This document shows positions 30,953 to 39,037 of a stretch of DNA of 40,013 nt, in pieces. How positions within the stretch are numbered: the first letter of the stretch is position 1; each line of letters begins with the position of its first letter. The notes under the pieces were generated by a model. That model searched no databases. It saw only the letters and a program-made list of their open reading frames with translations, and was not told the DNA's origin. This DNA comes from Rubrivirga sp. (GTDB taxonomy: Bacteria > Actinomycetota > Actinomycetes > S36-B12): NCBI GenBank assembly GCA_002729215.1, contig PBTV01000023.1, positions 4,715 through 44,727 on the forward strand, in the 5' to 3' direction. The position numbers were made by a program, and so were the translations under genes.

Positions 30953-32671
30953 TCAGCCCGGATATGCCGGTGACGCGGCATTGACGCGCCCCGACCACGT
31001 TCCTGAAGTGTTGTCGTAGATGACGCCGTCGGCCGCCGCGACCAACGTGGGAAGTCCTGGAGCTGCGGCGAGAGACACGGGCCCTTCCGGCGCACCCTGG
31101 GTGAAAAGCGATCCCCGACCGATGCTGACATCGATAACCTGCAGCGTTCCCACACTCTCACTTCCCAGAACGGCAAGCGAGTCGGCGCTCGACCAAGCAA
31201 CGTCCACTACCTCTACGAGTTTCGACTCTACTCGGATGGGCTCTTGGACCTCGATTCCGACACGGCCGGTGGGTGAGGTTCGGACGATGCGAGCCAGAAG
31301 CAGATCGGTTCGCGGACCGGATTCCACGAGCAGGGCTGCTCGCGTTCCGTCTCGGGAAGGAATCGCTGCCCGTAGGACATCGCCGCTCGCCAGGCCTCCC
31401 ACTTCGATCGGGAAAGAGCGCCCCGTCGGCGAATAGAGGGTCAGATTCCCCGAGAGATCAACAATCCAAAGATCATCAACACCGTCGAACGCTAATCCCA
31501 CAGGTTCTTTGACCGCAGGCAGAGAGAACAGACTCGCTTCCGGCACCAAAGCTCCCGACCACGTTTGACCCTCGACATCGATTCCCGCAATGCGCGCGCC
31601 CAATTCGGCAATCGCGATGTTGGCCAACAGCGGATCCCGGGTACCCGCCTGGCCATCCACGGGACGAGTACCGCCCTCGACAAGTTGTCGGACGCCAATC
31701 GTGGACGCTACGTACGCGGCTGCATCAGCGTCCAGACCCGACGGGTCAACGCTCGGCCAGGCGTCCCTCGACTGAGGGTTCGCAACACCAGGAACAAACA
31801 GCGGCTGGCCCGCAGCGGTCAGGTTGACGGCCTGCACGTCCGGGAGTTGCTTTAGGGTCCAGACCAGTTGCTGCGAGAGCGCCTGGCGCGACGCGTCATC
31901 TGCCAACTGCGCCGATGCATCGAGATCCACCTGGGCAACACCCGCATCGACGAGAACAGCGTCGATATTCAGGTCGACTCCGTCGGGAAAGCCCGTGCGG
32001 ACCGCGGGTCGAAGCCACTCGTTCGGGCCTTCCAGGAGGCGACGCACCAACGTCGTCGCCAGTCCGGGACCAACAACCGGGATCATTCGAGAATCGGGCA
32101 CCAGAATTTCGAACGACGGCTCAAAGAAGTACAGAGAATAAGAACGGAACGCACGATTGACATCTGTCTGCGATAGGACTAAGCCATCGGGCAATTCATC
32201 GATTCGCAACCCCTCATCGGTGCTGATCACACGAAAAGTCGTGGTGAACTCGGCGCCCGGCTCGCCTACCTGATAGCGACCGTCCGGTCCGATAGCTCCT
32301 GCTTGCGCCGCATCAAACTGAACATTCAGTCCCGACTCTGCGAAGACCGGAGCGCCTTCGTACACGACTACCTTCGATGTCGCGTCCCACTGCTCACTCG
32401 CCGGTCGCGTGAGGTATTCGCGCGCAACAGCATGATCGTCAGCAAAAGACGCGCTCGCGTCGAGGAAACCTTGCACAACTTCGATTGCTGTCATGTCTGA
32501 GCGAGGTGGCCGAGCGATGACGCGGATGAACTGATCGACGTTACTTCCCGACACCTGTTCGCCTTGTTGAATCGGACCACTGGTGGGGACCTGAGCAGTG
32601 AAGGCTTGAGGCACGTTTCCGCACGCCGTCACCAGGAGTGACGACACCAGCAAGAACAGGATCTTCTTCAT
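30953..32671 (-). CDS. lpqB: LpqB lipoprotein, MtrAB accessory protein
   Basis: A 572-residue lipoprotein with the signal MKKILFLLVSSLLVTAC; the lipobox LVTAC puts the lipid on Cys17 and the protein on the outer membrane face. It has an N-terminal LpqB domain, a GerMN-like domain (about 190-290) and a C-terminal β-propeller-like part with repeated strands such as DDLWIVDLSGNLTLYSPTG. In mycobacteria LpqB binds the extracellular domain of MtrB and modulates its signalling. Its ATG overlaps the mtrB stop by four bases, making it the last gene of the CPBP-mtrA-mtrB-lpqB operon. Confidence 0.95.
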   Translation of the reverse strand: MKKILFLLVSSLLVTACGNVPQAFTAQVPTSGPIQQGEQVSGSNVDQFIRVIARPPRSDMTAIEVVQGFLDASASFADDHAVAREYLTRPASEQWDATSKVVVYEGAPVFAESGLNVQFDAAQAGAIGPDGRYQVGEPGAEFTTTFRVISTDEGLRIDELPDGLVLSQTDVNRAFRSYSLYFFEPSFEILVPDSRMIPVVGPGLATTLVRRLLEGPNEWLRPAVRTGFPDGVDLNIDAVLVDAGVAQVDLDASAQLADDASRQALSQQLVWTLKQLPDVQAVNLTAAGQPLFVPGVANPQSRDAWPSVDPSGLDADAAAYVASTIGVRQLVEGGTRPVDGQAGTRDPLLANIAIAELGARIAGIDVEGQTWSGALVPEASLFSLPAVKEPVGLAFDGVDDLWIVDLSGNLTLYSPTGRSFPIEVGGLASGDVLRAAIPSRDGTRAALLVESGPRTDLLLARIVRTSPTGRVGIEVQEPIRVESKLVEVVDVAWSSADSLAVLGSESVGTLQVIDVSIGRGSLFTQGAPEGPVSLAAAPGLPTLVAAADGVIYDNTSGTWSGRVNAASPAYPG

Positions 32672-34389
32672 CTGCCCGATCCACCCTCGCCGTCGATAGG
32701 CACCGTGAACGCCAGGGAATCGGCCGAGGGGGGGTCGCTCGGGGCGCTACCCCTGGGGTGATCCGGAGAGTGCTCGCGTGAACCAACTGACTCGTCTCTG
32801 GTCGCATCGGATGACTCCTCGTCATCCGACACCTCATCGGATAAGGGAAGAACGGCGTGCGTTACCGCAGCCCCGGCCACCCGCGGCAGCGTCAGTCGGA
32901 AGCACGCTCCGATGCCTGGCTCACCCCATGCCTCCAGCCACCCACTGTGCAAGTGCGCATCTTCCAATGCGATCGCAAGCCCTAGGCCCGTTCCTCCTGT
33001 TGTCCTTGCTCGGGCCGGATCTGCCCGCCAGAAGCGATTGAAGACCAAGGCGGCTTCGCCTGGACGCAGGCCCACTCCAAAGTCTCGAACGGTGAAACTG
33101 ACGACATCGTCGTCACCAGCAAGCTCGACGAGAACCCCTTTCTCATTTCCGTGTTCGACAGCGTTGTCCACCAGATTGCGAATGATTCTTTCAATGCGAC
33201 GGGCGTCGCACACCACGTTGCACGGTCGCTCATACGAGGCGAAGCGGACTCGAAGGTTGTGACTTTGCGCCAAGGGTTCGGTCCCATCGATGACGTGCTG
33301 CACCAACGTGGCGACGTCGACCGAGTCACTATCGAGTTTCGCTGCACCTGCGTCGAATCGCGAAATCTCCAACAGATCGCCCAGCAACGCCTCGAAGCGA
33401 TCCAGTTGGTTTTGCAGCAATTCAGCGGAGCGAGCTGTCTCCGCTGTCAATGACTGACGTGATTCGAAGAGGACGTCTGCCGCCATCCGAATCGTGGTCA
33501 AAGGGGTGCGCAGCTCGTGGGAAACGTCCGATACGAATCGCTGCTGCACCCGGGAGAGTTCTTCCAATTGAGTGATCTGCGCGTCGATGCTTTCGGCCAT
33601 GGCGTTAAAGGAGCGAGCCAACTGATCGAGGTCATCGTCACGGCGAATGGGCAAACGCTCGTCAAGGTTGCCCGACGACAGCCGCTCAGCGGTCTTAGCC
33701 GCCGCGCGAACCGGCACGACGACTTGCCGCGTCACAATCCACGCGACCACACCAAGGAGCCCAACCAGAACGATTCCCGCAGTCAAGATCGAACTACTGA
33801 CAAGGTCGAGCGTTTGCTGCTCCTGGCTGAGAGGAAATAGGTAATACAGCTCATACGGCCCCACCGTGGGAATGCTCAAGGGGGCTCCAACGACGAATCC
33901 GGGCGAGTTTCGTCCGTCGAGGAAACGGATCTCGGTGAACGTCCACGACTGGCGCCGATCCTGCGTCACCGCGTCGCGAAGTTCGGGCGGAATGCTGGAC
34001 ACAGCAACGAGGTTGGTTCCACGTTCCGGTGCACCAATGTCGGGCAAGGTCGACAACAGCAGCACGTCGAAGGTGGCGGGTGATCCGGCACGGGTGGCCA
34101 GTGACGTCACGACGGTGTCGACCAGGCGCGACGGTGAGGGGGTGGACGGGCCCGTATCCGCCGCGTCCAAAAGACGCTGGGCTTCGCCCAATCCTGCTGA
34201 CGCTTCGCTGACAGCACTTCGCTCCTTGGCTTCCAACAGTCCGGTGGTGACACGCGACAGCAGAAGGAAACCCAGGGCACCGACGACAGTGATCGAGAGA
34301 ACCAGGGTCAAACTCGCGACACGGATAAACAACGACCGACGCCACAGACGCCGGACGGCTCGAGGTAAGAAAAGAAGAACCCGTCCCAT
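32668..34389 (-). CDS. mtrB: MtrB sensor histidine kinase
   Basis: A 573-residue membrane kinase. A transmembrane helix at about 22-46 and another at about 199-220 flank an extracellular domain of about 150 residues; a HAMP linker (VPVRAAAKTAERLSSGNLDERL) follows. The phosphoacceptor His291 lies in SHELRTP, and the ATPase domain has RIIRNLVDNAVEHG (N box), FTVRDFGVGL (G1) and GGTGLGLAIA (G2). A proline/aspartate-rich tail ends it. ATG 34389 is preferred over TTG 34395; no ribosome binding site is evident and coupling to mtrA seems likely. It phosphorylates MtrA to control cell-wall and division genes. Confidence 0.96.
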   Translation of the reverse strand: MGRVLLFLPRAVRRLWRRSLFIRVASLTLVLSITVVGALGFLLLSRVTTGLLEAKERSAVSEASAGLGEAQRLLDAADTGPSTPSPSRLVDTVVTSLATRAGSPATFDVLLLSTLPDIGAPERGTNLVAVSSIPPELRDAVTQDRRQSWTFTEIRFLDGRNSPGFVVGAPLSIPTVGPYELYYLFPLSQEQQTLDLVSSSILTAGIVLVGLLGVVAWIVTRQVVVPVRAAAKTAERLSSGNLDERLPIRRDDDLDQLARSFNAMAESIDAQITQLEELSRVQQRFVSDVSHELRTPLTTIRMAADVLFESRQSLTAETARSAELLQNQLDRFEALLGDLLEISRFDAGAAKLDSDSVDVATLVQHVIDGTEPLAQSHNLRVRFASYERPCNVVCDARRIERIIRNLVDNAVEHGNEKGVLVELAGDDDVVSFTVRDFGVGLRPGEAALVFNRFWRADPARARTTGGTGLGLAIALEDAHLHSGWLEAWGEPGIGACFRLTLPRVAGAAVTHAVLPLSDEVSDDEESSDATRDESVGSREHSPDHPRGSAPSDPPSADSLAFTVPIDGEGGSGR

Positions 34390-34396
34390 GATCAAG

Positions 34397-35110
34397 TCAG
34401 GAGGGACCGGCCTTGTATCCGACTCCCCGCACGGTGAGCACGATCTCGGGGGCTTCGGGGTCGCGCTCGATCTTGGCCCGCAGGCGCTGGACGTGCACGT
34501 TGACCAATCGTGTGTCGGCCGCGTGCCGGTAGCCCCACACTTCCTGGAGTAGAGCCTCCCGAGTAAACACTTGGCCTGGCCGCTTCGCGAGGCAGGCGAG
34601 AAGGTCGAACTCCAGCGGCGTCAGAGCCAGGACCTCACTACCCCGCCGCACCGTATGACCACCGATATCGATCGACAATTCACTAATCGTGAGGACTTGG
34701 GATCCGACGTCATCTGTGCGACGAATGCGAGCCCGGATGCGAGCGACGAGTTCTTTCGGCTTGAAGGGCTTGACGATGTAGTCGTCGGCCCCGGACTCCA
34801 GCCCTACGACGACGTCGATGGTGTCCGACTTTGCCGTCAGCATGACGATCGGTGTGCCCGATTCGGCACGAATTGAACGGCAGACGTCTATTCCATCTCG
34901 CCCCGGCAGCATGAGGTCAAGCAGGACGACATCGGGCTTCGACGCTCGGAAGGCGTCAACGGCGGCGTTGCCGTCGGCGCAGAAAACGGGATCGAACCCT
35001 TCGCCGCGCAGGACGATGCCCAGCATCTCAGCGAGGGCAGCGTCGTCGTCGACAACGAGAACGCGCCCACGCGCCCTGGGGGCGCTCAGGCCGCCGGGCT
35101 TCTCCGTCAT
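34397..35110 (-). CDS. mtrA: MtrA response regulator (OmpR/PhoB type)
   Basis: A 237-residue regulator. Receiver domain: acidic pocket Asp21-Asp23, phosphoacceptor Asp65 in LLDLMLPGRDG and Lys114 in YIVKPFKPKELVARI. C-terminal winged helix: EVLALTPLEFDLLACLAKRPGQVFTREALL, WGYRHAADTRLVNVHVQRLR and VRGVGYKAG. These match MtrA, essential in M. tuberculosis, where it controls division, peptidoglycan hydrolases and replication-linked genes. It starts four bases after the CPBP stop and is followed directly by mtrB. Confidence 0.96.
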   Translation of the reverse strand: MTEKPGGLSAPRARGRVLVVDDDAALAEMLGIVLRGEGFDPVFCADGNAAVDAFRASKPDVVLLDLMLPGRDGIDVCRSIRAESGTPIVMLTAKSDTIDVVVGLESGADDYIVKPFKPKELVARIRARIRRTDDVGSQVLTISELSIDIGGHTVRRGSEVLALTPLEFDLLACLAKRPGQVFTREALLQEVWGYRHAADTRLVNVHVQRLRAKIERDPEAPEIVLTVRGVGYKAGPS

Positions 35111-35114
35111 AGCC

Positions 35115-35945
35115 CTATGGTGTCACCTCGGGAACCCCAAGGAGCACAACGAGGGCAGCCGGGGTGTTATTCACCCCGTGGGCAACCATGGAGGCCCCTA
35201 AAGACCCCGTCTTCCACCGCACCCATCCGTAGACGACTCCAATAGGCAAAAGGAGGAAGAATCGGACCGGTTCGAAGTGGAAAGCGGAGAACGCGACCGT
35301 GGTGATCGCGATCGTCCACACGGCTCCGACGCCACGTTTGCGCAGCGAGTTGTAGAGCATCCCGCGGAAGGCGAGCTCCTCGACGATCGGCGCCCCCACC
35401 ATCACCATGATGGCGAATACCAGCAACGCCCAAAAAGGCCCCGCTTCTCGCAACTCCCCAGCAATCTCACCGGCGGCTGAGGAGAAATCTCCGGCGATGG
35501 CCTGGGTGATGACAGCGACGATGCCGGCCAAGATCAATCCCACGACACCGGCGGCCACTCCCCAACCGACATCGCTCCAGGTCAGGCGAATGCCGAGATC
35601 GATGCGCGGTCCGTTGCCCCGAAGGCGGGTGACGAGCAGCGGCCAGCCGGCAAGGCCGATCCAGGGCACCACCGTCCCCACCAAGGCGGTAATGGGCAGC
35701 GGCGCATCTAACAGCAACAGAGGAATCGCCGCCGCCAACCCGAGAACAATCGCGGCAACGATGGACACGACCGCTGAACCAATCCCCCACTGCGGGGTGC
35801 GCAGAACCTCACCGCGCGACATGGCCTCCGCGACCGTCGCTGGGCACCCGGGATAAGAACCTGGACCGTCTGGGCGAGCCTCCACAGATGCGTCGTTTGG
35901 TCCGCCGTTTGGTCCGTCAGTCGATCCGTCGTTCACTGGACTCAT
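35115..35945 (-). CDS. CPBP (CAAX-like) intramembrane metalloprotease
   Basis: A 276-residue protein with a hydrophilic start and about seven or eight transmembrane segments. The ABI/CPBP active-site motifs are present: EELAFRGMLYNSLRKR (EExxxR), FSAFHFEP (FxxxH) and MVAHGVNNTPAA (HxxxN). Such proteins cleave or bind prenylated or other membrane proteins and peptides; the substrate is unknown. ATG 35945 is taken, with GTG 35948 as an alternative. The gene ends four bases before mtrA, so it is probably the first gene of the mtrAB-lpqB transcript and might process an envelope protein under the same control (inference). Confidence 0.9.
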   Translation of the reverse strand: MSPVNDGSTDGPNGGPNDASVEARPDGPGSYPGCPATVAEAMSRGEVLRTPQWGIGSAVVSIVAAIVLGLAAAIPLLLLDAPLPITALVGTVVPWIGLAGWPLLVTRLRGNGPRIDLGIRLTWSDVGWGVAAGVVGLILAGIVAVITQAIAGDFSSAAGEIAGELREAGPFWALLVFAIMVMVGAPIVEELAFRGMLYNSLRKRGVGAVWTIAITTVAFSAFHFEPVRFFLLLPIGVVYGWVRWKTGSLGASMVAHGVNNTPAALVVLLGVPEVTP

Positions 35946-36012
35946 CACGAACCTATTGTGCGGGTCGCCCCCGACATTGCCGACGCTGCGTCCGACGTGA
36001 GATCAGCGAACG

Positions 36013-36333
36013 TTATGCAAGCACCATCGATAGTTCTGTCAGTCGCGTCGGCAGGACTCGGTACCACGTCCAGTACCCACGCTTCTCGGTGCTGACGAGT
36101 CCGGCCCCGACAAGGACCTTCAAGTGGTGACTCACTGTCGGCTGTGACAGCCCGAGAGCGTCGGTGACGTCGCACACGCACGCTTCGCAATTGAGCTTCG
36201 ATCGCAAAAGCGCGAGTATCTGCAGACGAGCGGGGTCGGCTACGGCTTTCAGTAGCCCGGCCAGTTCTTCCGCCGTCGACCGCGAGATCGGAGCTCCAAG
36301 TCCGCCCGGACAACATGCCGGACCGCTGGTCAC
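36013..36333 (-). CDS. arsR: ArsR/SmtB-family arsenic repressor
   Basis: A 106-residue winged-helix repressor from GTG 36333, chosen for the AGGAGA seven bases upstream and the family-like N-terminus VTSGPACCPGG. The frame is open to 36447, through the promoter region. The recognition helix is LSQPTVSHHLKVL, followed by the wing EKRGYWTWYRV. Adjacent cysteines 7-8 plus a CEACVCDV motif resemble the As(III) site of Corynebacterium ArsR, made from two adjacent N-terminal cysteines and one near residue 55. Arsenite or antimonite should release it from DNA, turning on the divergent aqpS-arsC genes. Confidence 0.9.
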   Translation of the reverse strand: MTSGPACCPGGLGAPISRSTAEELAGLLKAVADPARLQILALLRSKLNCEACVCDVTDALGLSQPTVSHHLKVLVGAGLVSTEKRGYWTWYRVLPTRLTELSMVLA

Positions 36334-36382
36334 CCGACCGTCTCCTGGAACCGTCGAACAACCTTCGCGTCGCGTGTGAGGC

Positions 36383-36437
36383 GAACTCGTGGCAACAGGC
36401 ACGAGTTCATATTGACATACATCTATATGGATGACAA
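36383..36437. promoter_or_regulatory. arsR-aqpS divergent promoter with two inverted repeats
   Basis: A perfect inverted repeat GAACTCGTG (36383-36391) / CACGAGTTC (36400-36408) with an 8-base spacer adjoins a second one, CATAT (36408-36412) / ATATG (36425-36429). A consensus -35 TTGACA (36412-36417) points to aqpS but its -10 is poor. On the other strand TTGTCA (36432-36437) with CAATAT 17 bases on could drive arsR. These are the best operator candidates for ArsR. Confidence 0.55.
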
Positions 36438-36446
36438 GGTGACGCA

Positions 36447-37142
36447 ATGGTGCGTCGCCTGTTTGCCGAGTACCTCGGAACCGCCATGCTCGTCGCCGCC
36501 GTCGTGGGCAGCGGAATCATGGGATCCGCCCTCTCCGGCGACGCGGCCGTCATCTTGATCCTCAACATGATGAGCACTGTTCTCGCTCTGGGCGTGCTCA
36601 TTTGGATGCTCGGACCGATCTCCGGCGCCCACTTCAACCCCGCCGTCACCACCGTGACGCTGGTCAAACGCGAAGTCCGGCTCCTCGAAGGCCTCGGCTA
36701 CATCGTTGTCCAGATACTCGGAGGGCTGTGCGGGGTCGCTCTCGCCAACATCATGTTCGACCTACCCGCTTTCGACCCCTCTACCAATGCCCGCAGCGGC
36801 TTTCCCATCTGGCTGGGAGAGGTTGTCGCAACCGCCGGCCTGATCGCCATCATCGGGGTCCTGACGCGCACCGGTCGAGGGCACCTCGGCCCGATACTCG
36901 TTCCAGCGTGGATCGGTACCGCCTACTTCTTCACATCGTCGACATCCTTTGCGAACCCCGCCGTGACAATCGGTCGATCGATGACCGATACATTCACCGG
37001 CATCGCGCCCAGCGATGTTCTGCCGTTCATCGCCTTCCAACTCATCGGTGCCGCTATCGGATCGCTCCTCACCGATCTCCTCTATCCCCGCAAGAATCCT
37101 GAACCTCTCGACCTACCCCAACCCGTTCACGAAAGAAGCTGA
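36447..37142 (+). CDS. aqpS: MIP-family aquaglyceroporin, probable arsenite channel
   Basis: A 231-residue membrane protein with six hydrophobic segments and the two NPA half-helices of aquaporins: AHFNPAVTTVTL near residue 62 and SFANPAVTIGRS near residue 170. The Arg after the second NPA motif, part of the selectivity filter, is kept (NPAVTIGRS). Between arsR and arsC, MIP proteins such as AqpS serve as arsenite channels in some bacteria, letting As(III) made by ArsC flow out; this role is inferred from context. There is no Acr3 or ArsB pump in the window. AAGGTG precedes the ATG. arsC starts two bases after its stop. Confidence 0.9.
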   Translation: MVRRLFAEYLGTAMLVAAVVGSGIMGSALSGDAAVILILNMMSTVLALGVLIWMLGPISGAHFNPAVTTVTLVKREVRLLEGLGYIVVQILGGLCGVALANIMFDLPAFDPSTNARSGFPIWLGEVVATAGLIAIIGVLTRTGRGHLGPILVPAWIGTAYFFTSSTSFANPAVTIGRSMTDTFTGIAPSDVLPFIAFQLIGAAIGSLLTDLLYPRKNPEPLDLPQPVHERS

Positions 37143-37143
37143 C

Positions 37144-37548
37144 ATGTCCGACAAGCCCTCCGTCCTCTTCGTCTGCGTGCACAACGCCGGCCGGTCCCAG
37201 ATGGCAGCGGCCTACCTGGCGCACCTGTCGGGCGGTGGCATCGAGGTTCGCTCCGCTGGCTCGGCCCCCGGGGAACACGTGAATCCCGCCGCCGTCGAGG
37301 CAATGGCCGAAGAAGGCATCGACATCAACTCTCAGACTCCGAAGGTGCTCACCACCGACGCTGTTCAGGCCTCCGACGTTGTCATCACCATGGGATGCGG
37401 AGACACCTGCCCGGTCTTTCCGGGTAAGCGCTACGAGGACTGGGAGCTCGACGATCCGGCCGGCAAAGGAGTGGACTCGGTTCGACCTATCCGAGACGAG
37501 ATCAAGACACGAGTCCAGGCGCTGATAGACGAACTGTTGCCCACCTAA
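37144..37548 (+). CDS. arsC: Arsenate reductase, low-molecular-weight phosphatase type
   Basis: A 134-residue protein with the phosphatase P-loop CVHNAGRSQ (Cys11 to Arg17) at its N-terminus and the late EDWELDDPAGKG acid loop. It reduces arsenate to arsenite. Additional cysteines occur in MGCGDTCPVFPG, as in thioredoxin-coupled ArsC. In actinobacteria related enzymes form an arseno-mycothiol adduct, and which mechanism applies cannot be decided here. ATG 37144 lies two bases after the aqpS stop with a GAAAG ribosome binding site. The next gene, pxpA, has its own promoter candidate. Confidence 0.93.
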   Translation: MSDKPSVLFVCVHNAGRSQMAAAYLAHLSGGGIEVRSAGSAPGEHVNPAAVEAMAEEGIDINSQTPKVLTTDAVQASDVVITMGCGDTCPVFPGKRYEDWELDDPAGKGVDSVRPIRDEIKTRVQALIDELLPT

Positions 37549-37564
37549 AACCGTCACCTAGGCT
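37537..37564 (+). promoter_or_regulatory. Leaderless promoter candidate of pxpA
   Basis: TTGCCC (37537-37542), a 16-base spacer and TAGGCT (37559-37564) end seven bases before the pxpA ATG, so transcription should start at or one base before it. There is no ribosome binding site. The -35 lies in the last arsC codons. Confidence 0.55.
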
Positions 37565-37571
37565 CGCGTGC

Positions 37572-38345
37572 ATGCCGATCATTGATCTGAACGCGGACGT
37601 CGGCGAGGAATGCGGCAACGACGCAGCCCTCCTCGATGTCGTCACATCGGCGAACGTCGCAGCCGGCGGTCACGCGGGCGGAGACCAAGTCTTGCGCTCG
37701 ACGGTCGAGCAATGTGCGCGTCGAGACGTCGCCGTTGGGGCACACCCCTCGTACCCGGACCGAGCGAATTTCGGTCGCGTGTCTATCAAAGACGAGTACG
37801 AGGTCACCCACCTGACCGATGTTCTTCGACACCAGATCCGTGCGGTGGCGGCGGCCTGCTCGGTTGCAGGAACCTCGCTCACCCACGTCAAGGCACACGG
37901 AGCGCTCTACCACGATGCCACCAACGACGATGCCATTGCCGAATCCTTCATCGCTGCAGTCACGAAAGTCTCCACCGAAATCGAAGTCGATCTTTACGTC
38001 ACCGGGACGGCGGGATCGCGCTTGCAGGACGTTGCCGAGGCGTCCACTATTCGCTTTGTCGCTGAGGCCTTCGTCGATCGGGCCTACAACGCCGACGGAA
38101 CGCTCGTGCCCCGTTCCCAGGCGGGAGCCGTGCACGACGACCTACCGGTGGCAGTGTCACAAGCTCTCAGCATCGCACTCAACGGACAGGTCGACACGAT
38201 CGATGGCACCGTCATCGACCTGGCAGCCCGAACCCTGTGTGTGCACGGAGACTCCCCCGAAGCCGCGGCAATGGCGGGTGCCGTTCGCACAGAACTCATC
38301 GCCCGCGGCGTCACCATTACTCCCATCGCTGATGTTGACACGTAG
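37572..38345 (+). CDS. pxpA: 5-oxoprolinase subunit A (LamB/YcsF family)
   Basis: A 257-residue TIM-barrel-like protein opening IDLNADVGEE, then ANVAAGGHAGGD with the conserved His, GAHPSYPDRANFGR, and THVKAHGALYHDA. The C-terminal VHGDSPEAAAMAGAVR is also conserved. With PxpB and PxpC it forms the prokaryotic ATP-dependent 5-oxoprolinase that opens 5-oxoproline (pyroglutamate) to glutamate, removing a spontaneous glutamine breakdown product. It heads pxpA-pxpB-pxpC and has a leaderless promoter candidate inside the end of arsC. Confidence 0.94.
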   Translation: MPIIDLNADVGEECGNDAALLDVVTSANVAAGGHAGGDQVLRSTVEQCARRDVAVGAHPSYPDRANFGRVSIKDEYEVTHLTDVLRHQIRAVAAACSVAGTSLTHVKAHGALYHDATNDDAIAESFIAAVTKVSTEIEVDLYVTGTAGSRLQDVAEASTIRFVAEAFVDRAYNADGTLVPRSQAGAVHDDLPVAVSQALSIALNGQVDTIDGTVIDLAARTLCVHGDSPEAAAMAGAVRTELIARGVTITPIADVDT

Positions 38346-38371
38346 GTCGGTGTCGTGATCCGGGTGGCATC

Positions 38372-39037
38372 GTGACCACGCACAAGACCGCGTGGTTCGG
38401 CGATCGTGCTGTCGTTATCGACGTTGCGTCGCCACTCGATCGCGAGTTGGTCGCGCCAATCGTGATGCGAGCACTGCCCGAGGCCGTCGTCCGTCGAGGC
38501 ATCTCGTCGCTCATGGTCGAACTGCCCAGACCAGACATCAATCTACTTGCCGACGTTCGACGAGTTCTTGCCTCCGTCGACGAATCACGGGAAGCATCGG
38601 AGCCCTCGGAGGCGCCCGCAGCTGATGCGACCATCTCGATCGACGTGGCCTACGACGGACCCGATCTCTTGCCTACCGCGACCTTCTTCGGTATCTCCGA
38701 CACCGAATTGGTCCAGGCACACACCTCGCAGCGGTGGCGCGTGGCAATGATGGGCTTCGCTCCCGGGTTCGGCTATCTCGAACCGATCGAGGCTCCCCTC
38801 CTGCCCTGGTCCTCCCTGCCGAGACGAACGACGCCTCGAGCGACGGTTTCCCCGGGCAGTGTGGCCCTTGCAGCCGGAATGAGCGCCATCTACCCGACGT
38901 CCTCCCCCGGGGGCTGGCACCTCATCGGCACCAGCCGGCGCATACTTTTCGATCCCCACAACGACAGCCGACCGACCCTTCTCATACCCGGTGCCAGCGT
39001 GCGCTTCGCCGCGATCAACCACGAGCCCACGCCATGA
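38372..39037 (+). CDS. pxpB: 5-oxoprolinase subunit B (KipI-like)
   Basis: A 221-residue protein from GTG 38372. The carboxyltransferase-subunit C/D family N-terminus AWFGDRAVVIDV and the signature RVAMMGFAPGFGYLEP, RRTTPRATVSPGSVALAAGMSAIYPTSSPGGW-type region match KipI/PxpB. Together with PxpC it probably handles the ATP-dependent step of 5-oxoproline opening. It starts 26 bases after pxpA and its stop overlaps the pxpC ATG (ATGA). The B. subtilis homologue KipI was first described as an inhibitor of the sporulation kinase KinA; that role is not expected here. Confidence 0.93.
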   Translation: MTTHKTAWFGDRAVVIDVASPLDRELVAPIVMRALPEAVVRRGISSLMVELPRPDINLLADVRRVLASVDESREASEPSEAPAADATISIDVAYDGPDLLPTATFFGISDTELVQAHTSQRWRVAMMGFAPGFGYLEPIEAPLLPWSSLPRRTTPRATVSPGSVALAAGMSAIYPTSSPGGWHLIGTSRRILFDPHNDSRPTLLIPGASVRFAAINHEPTP

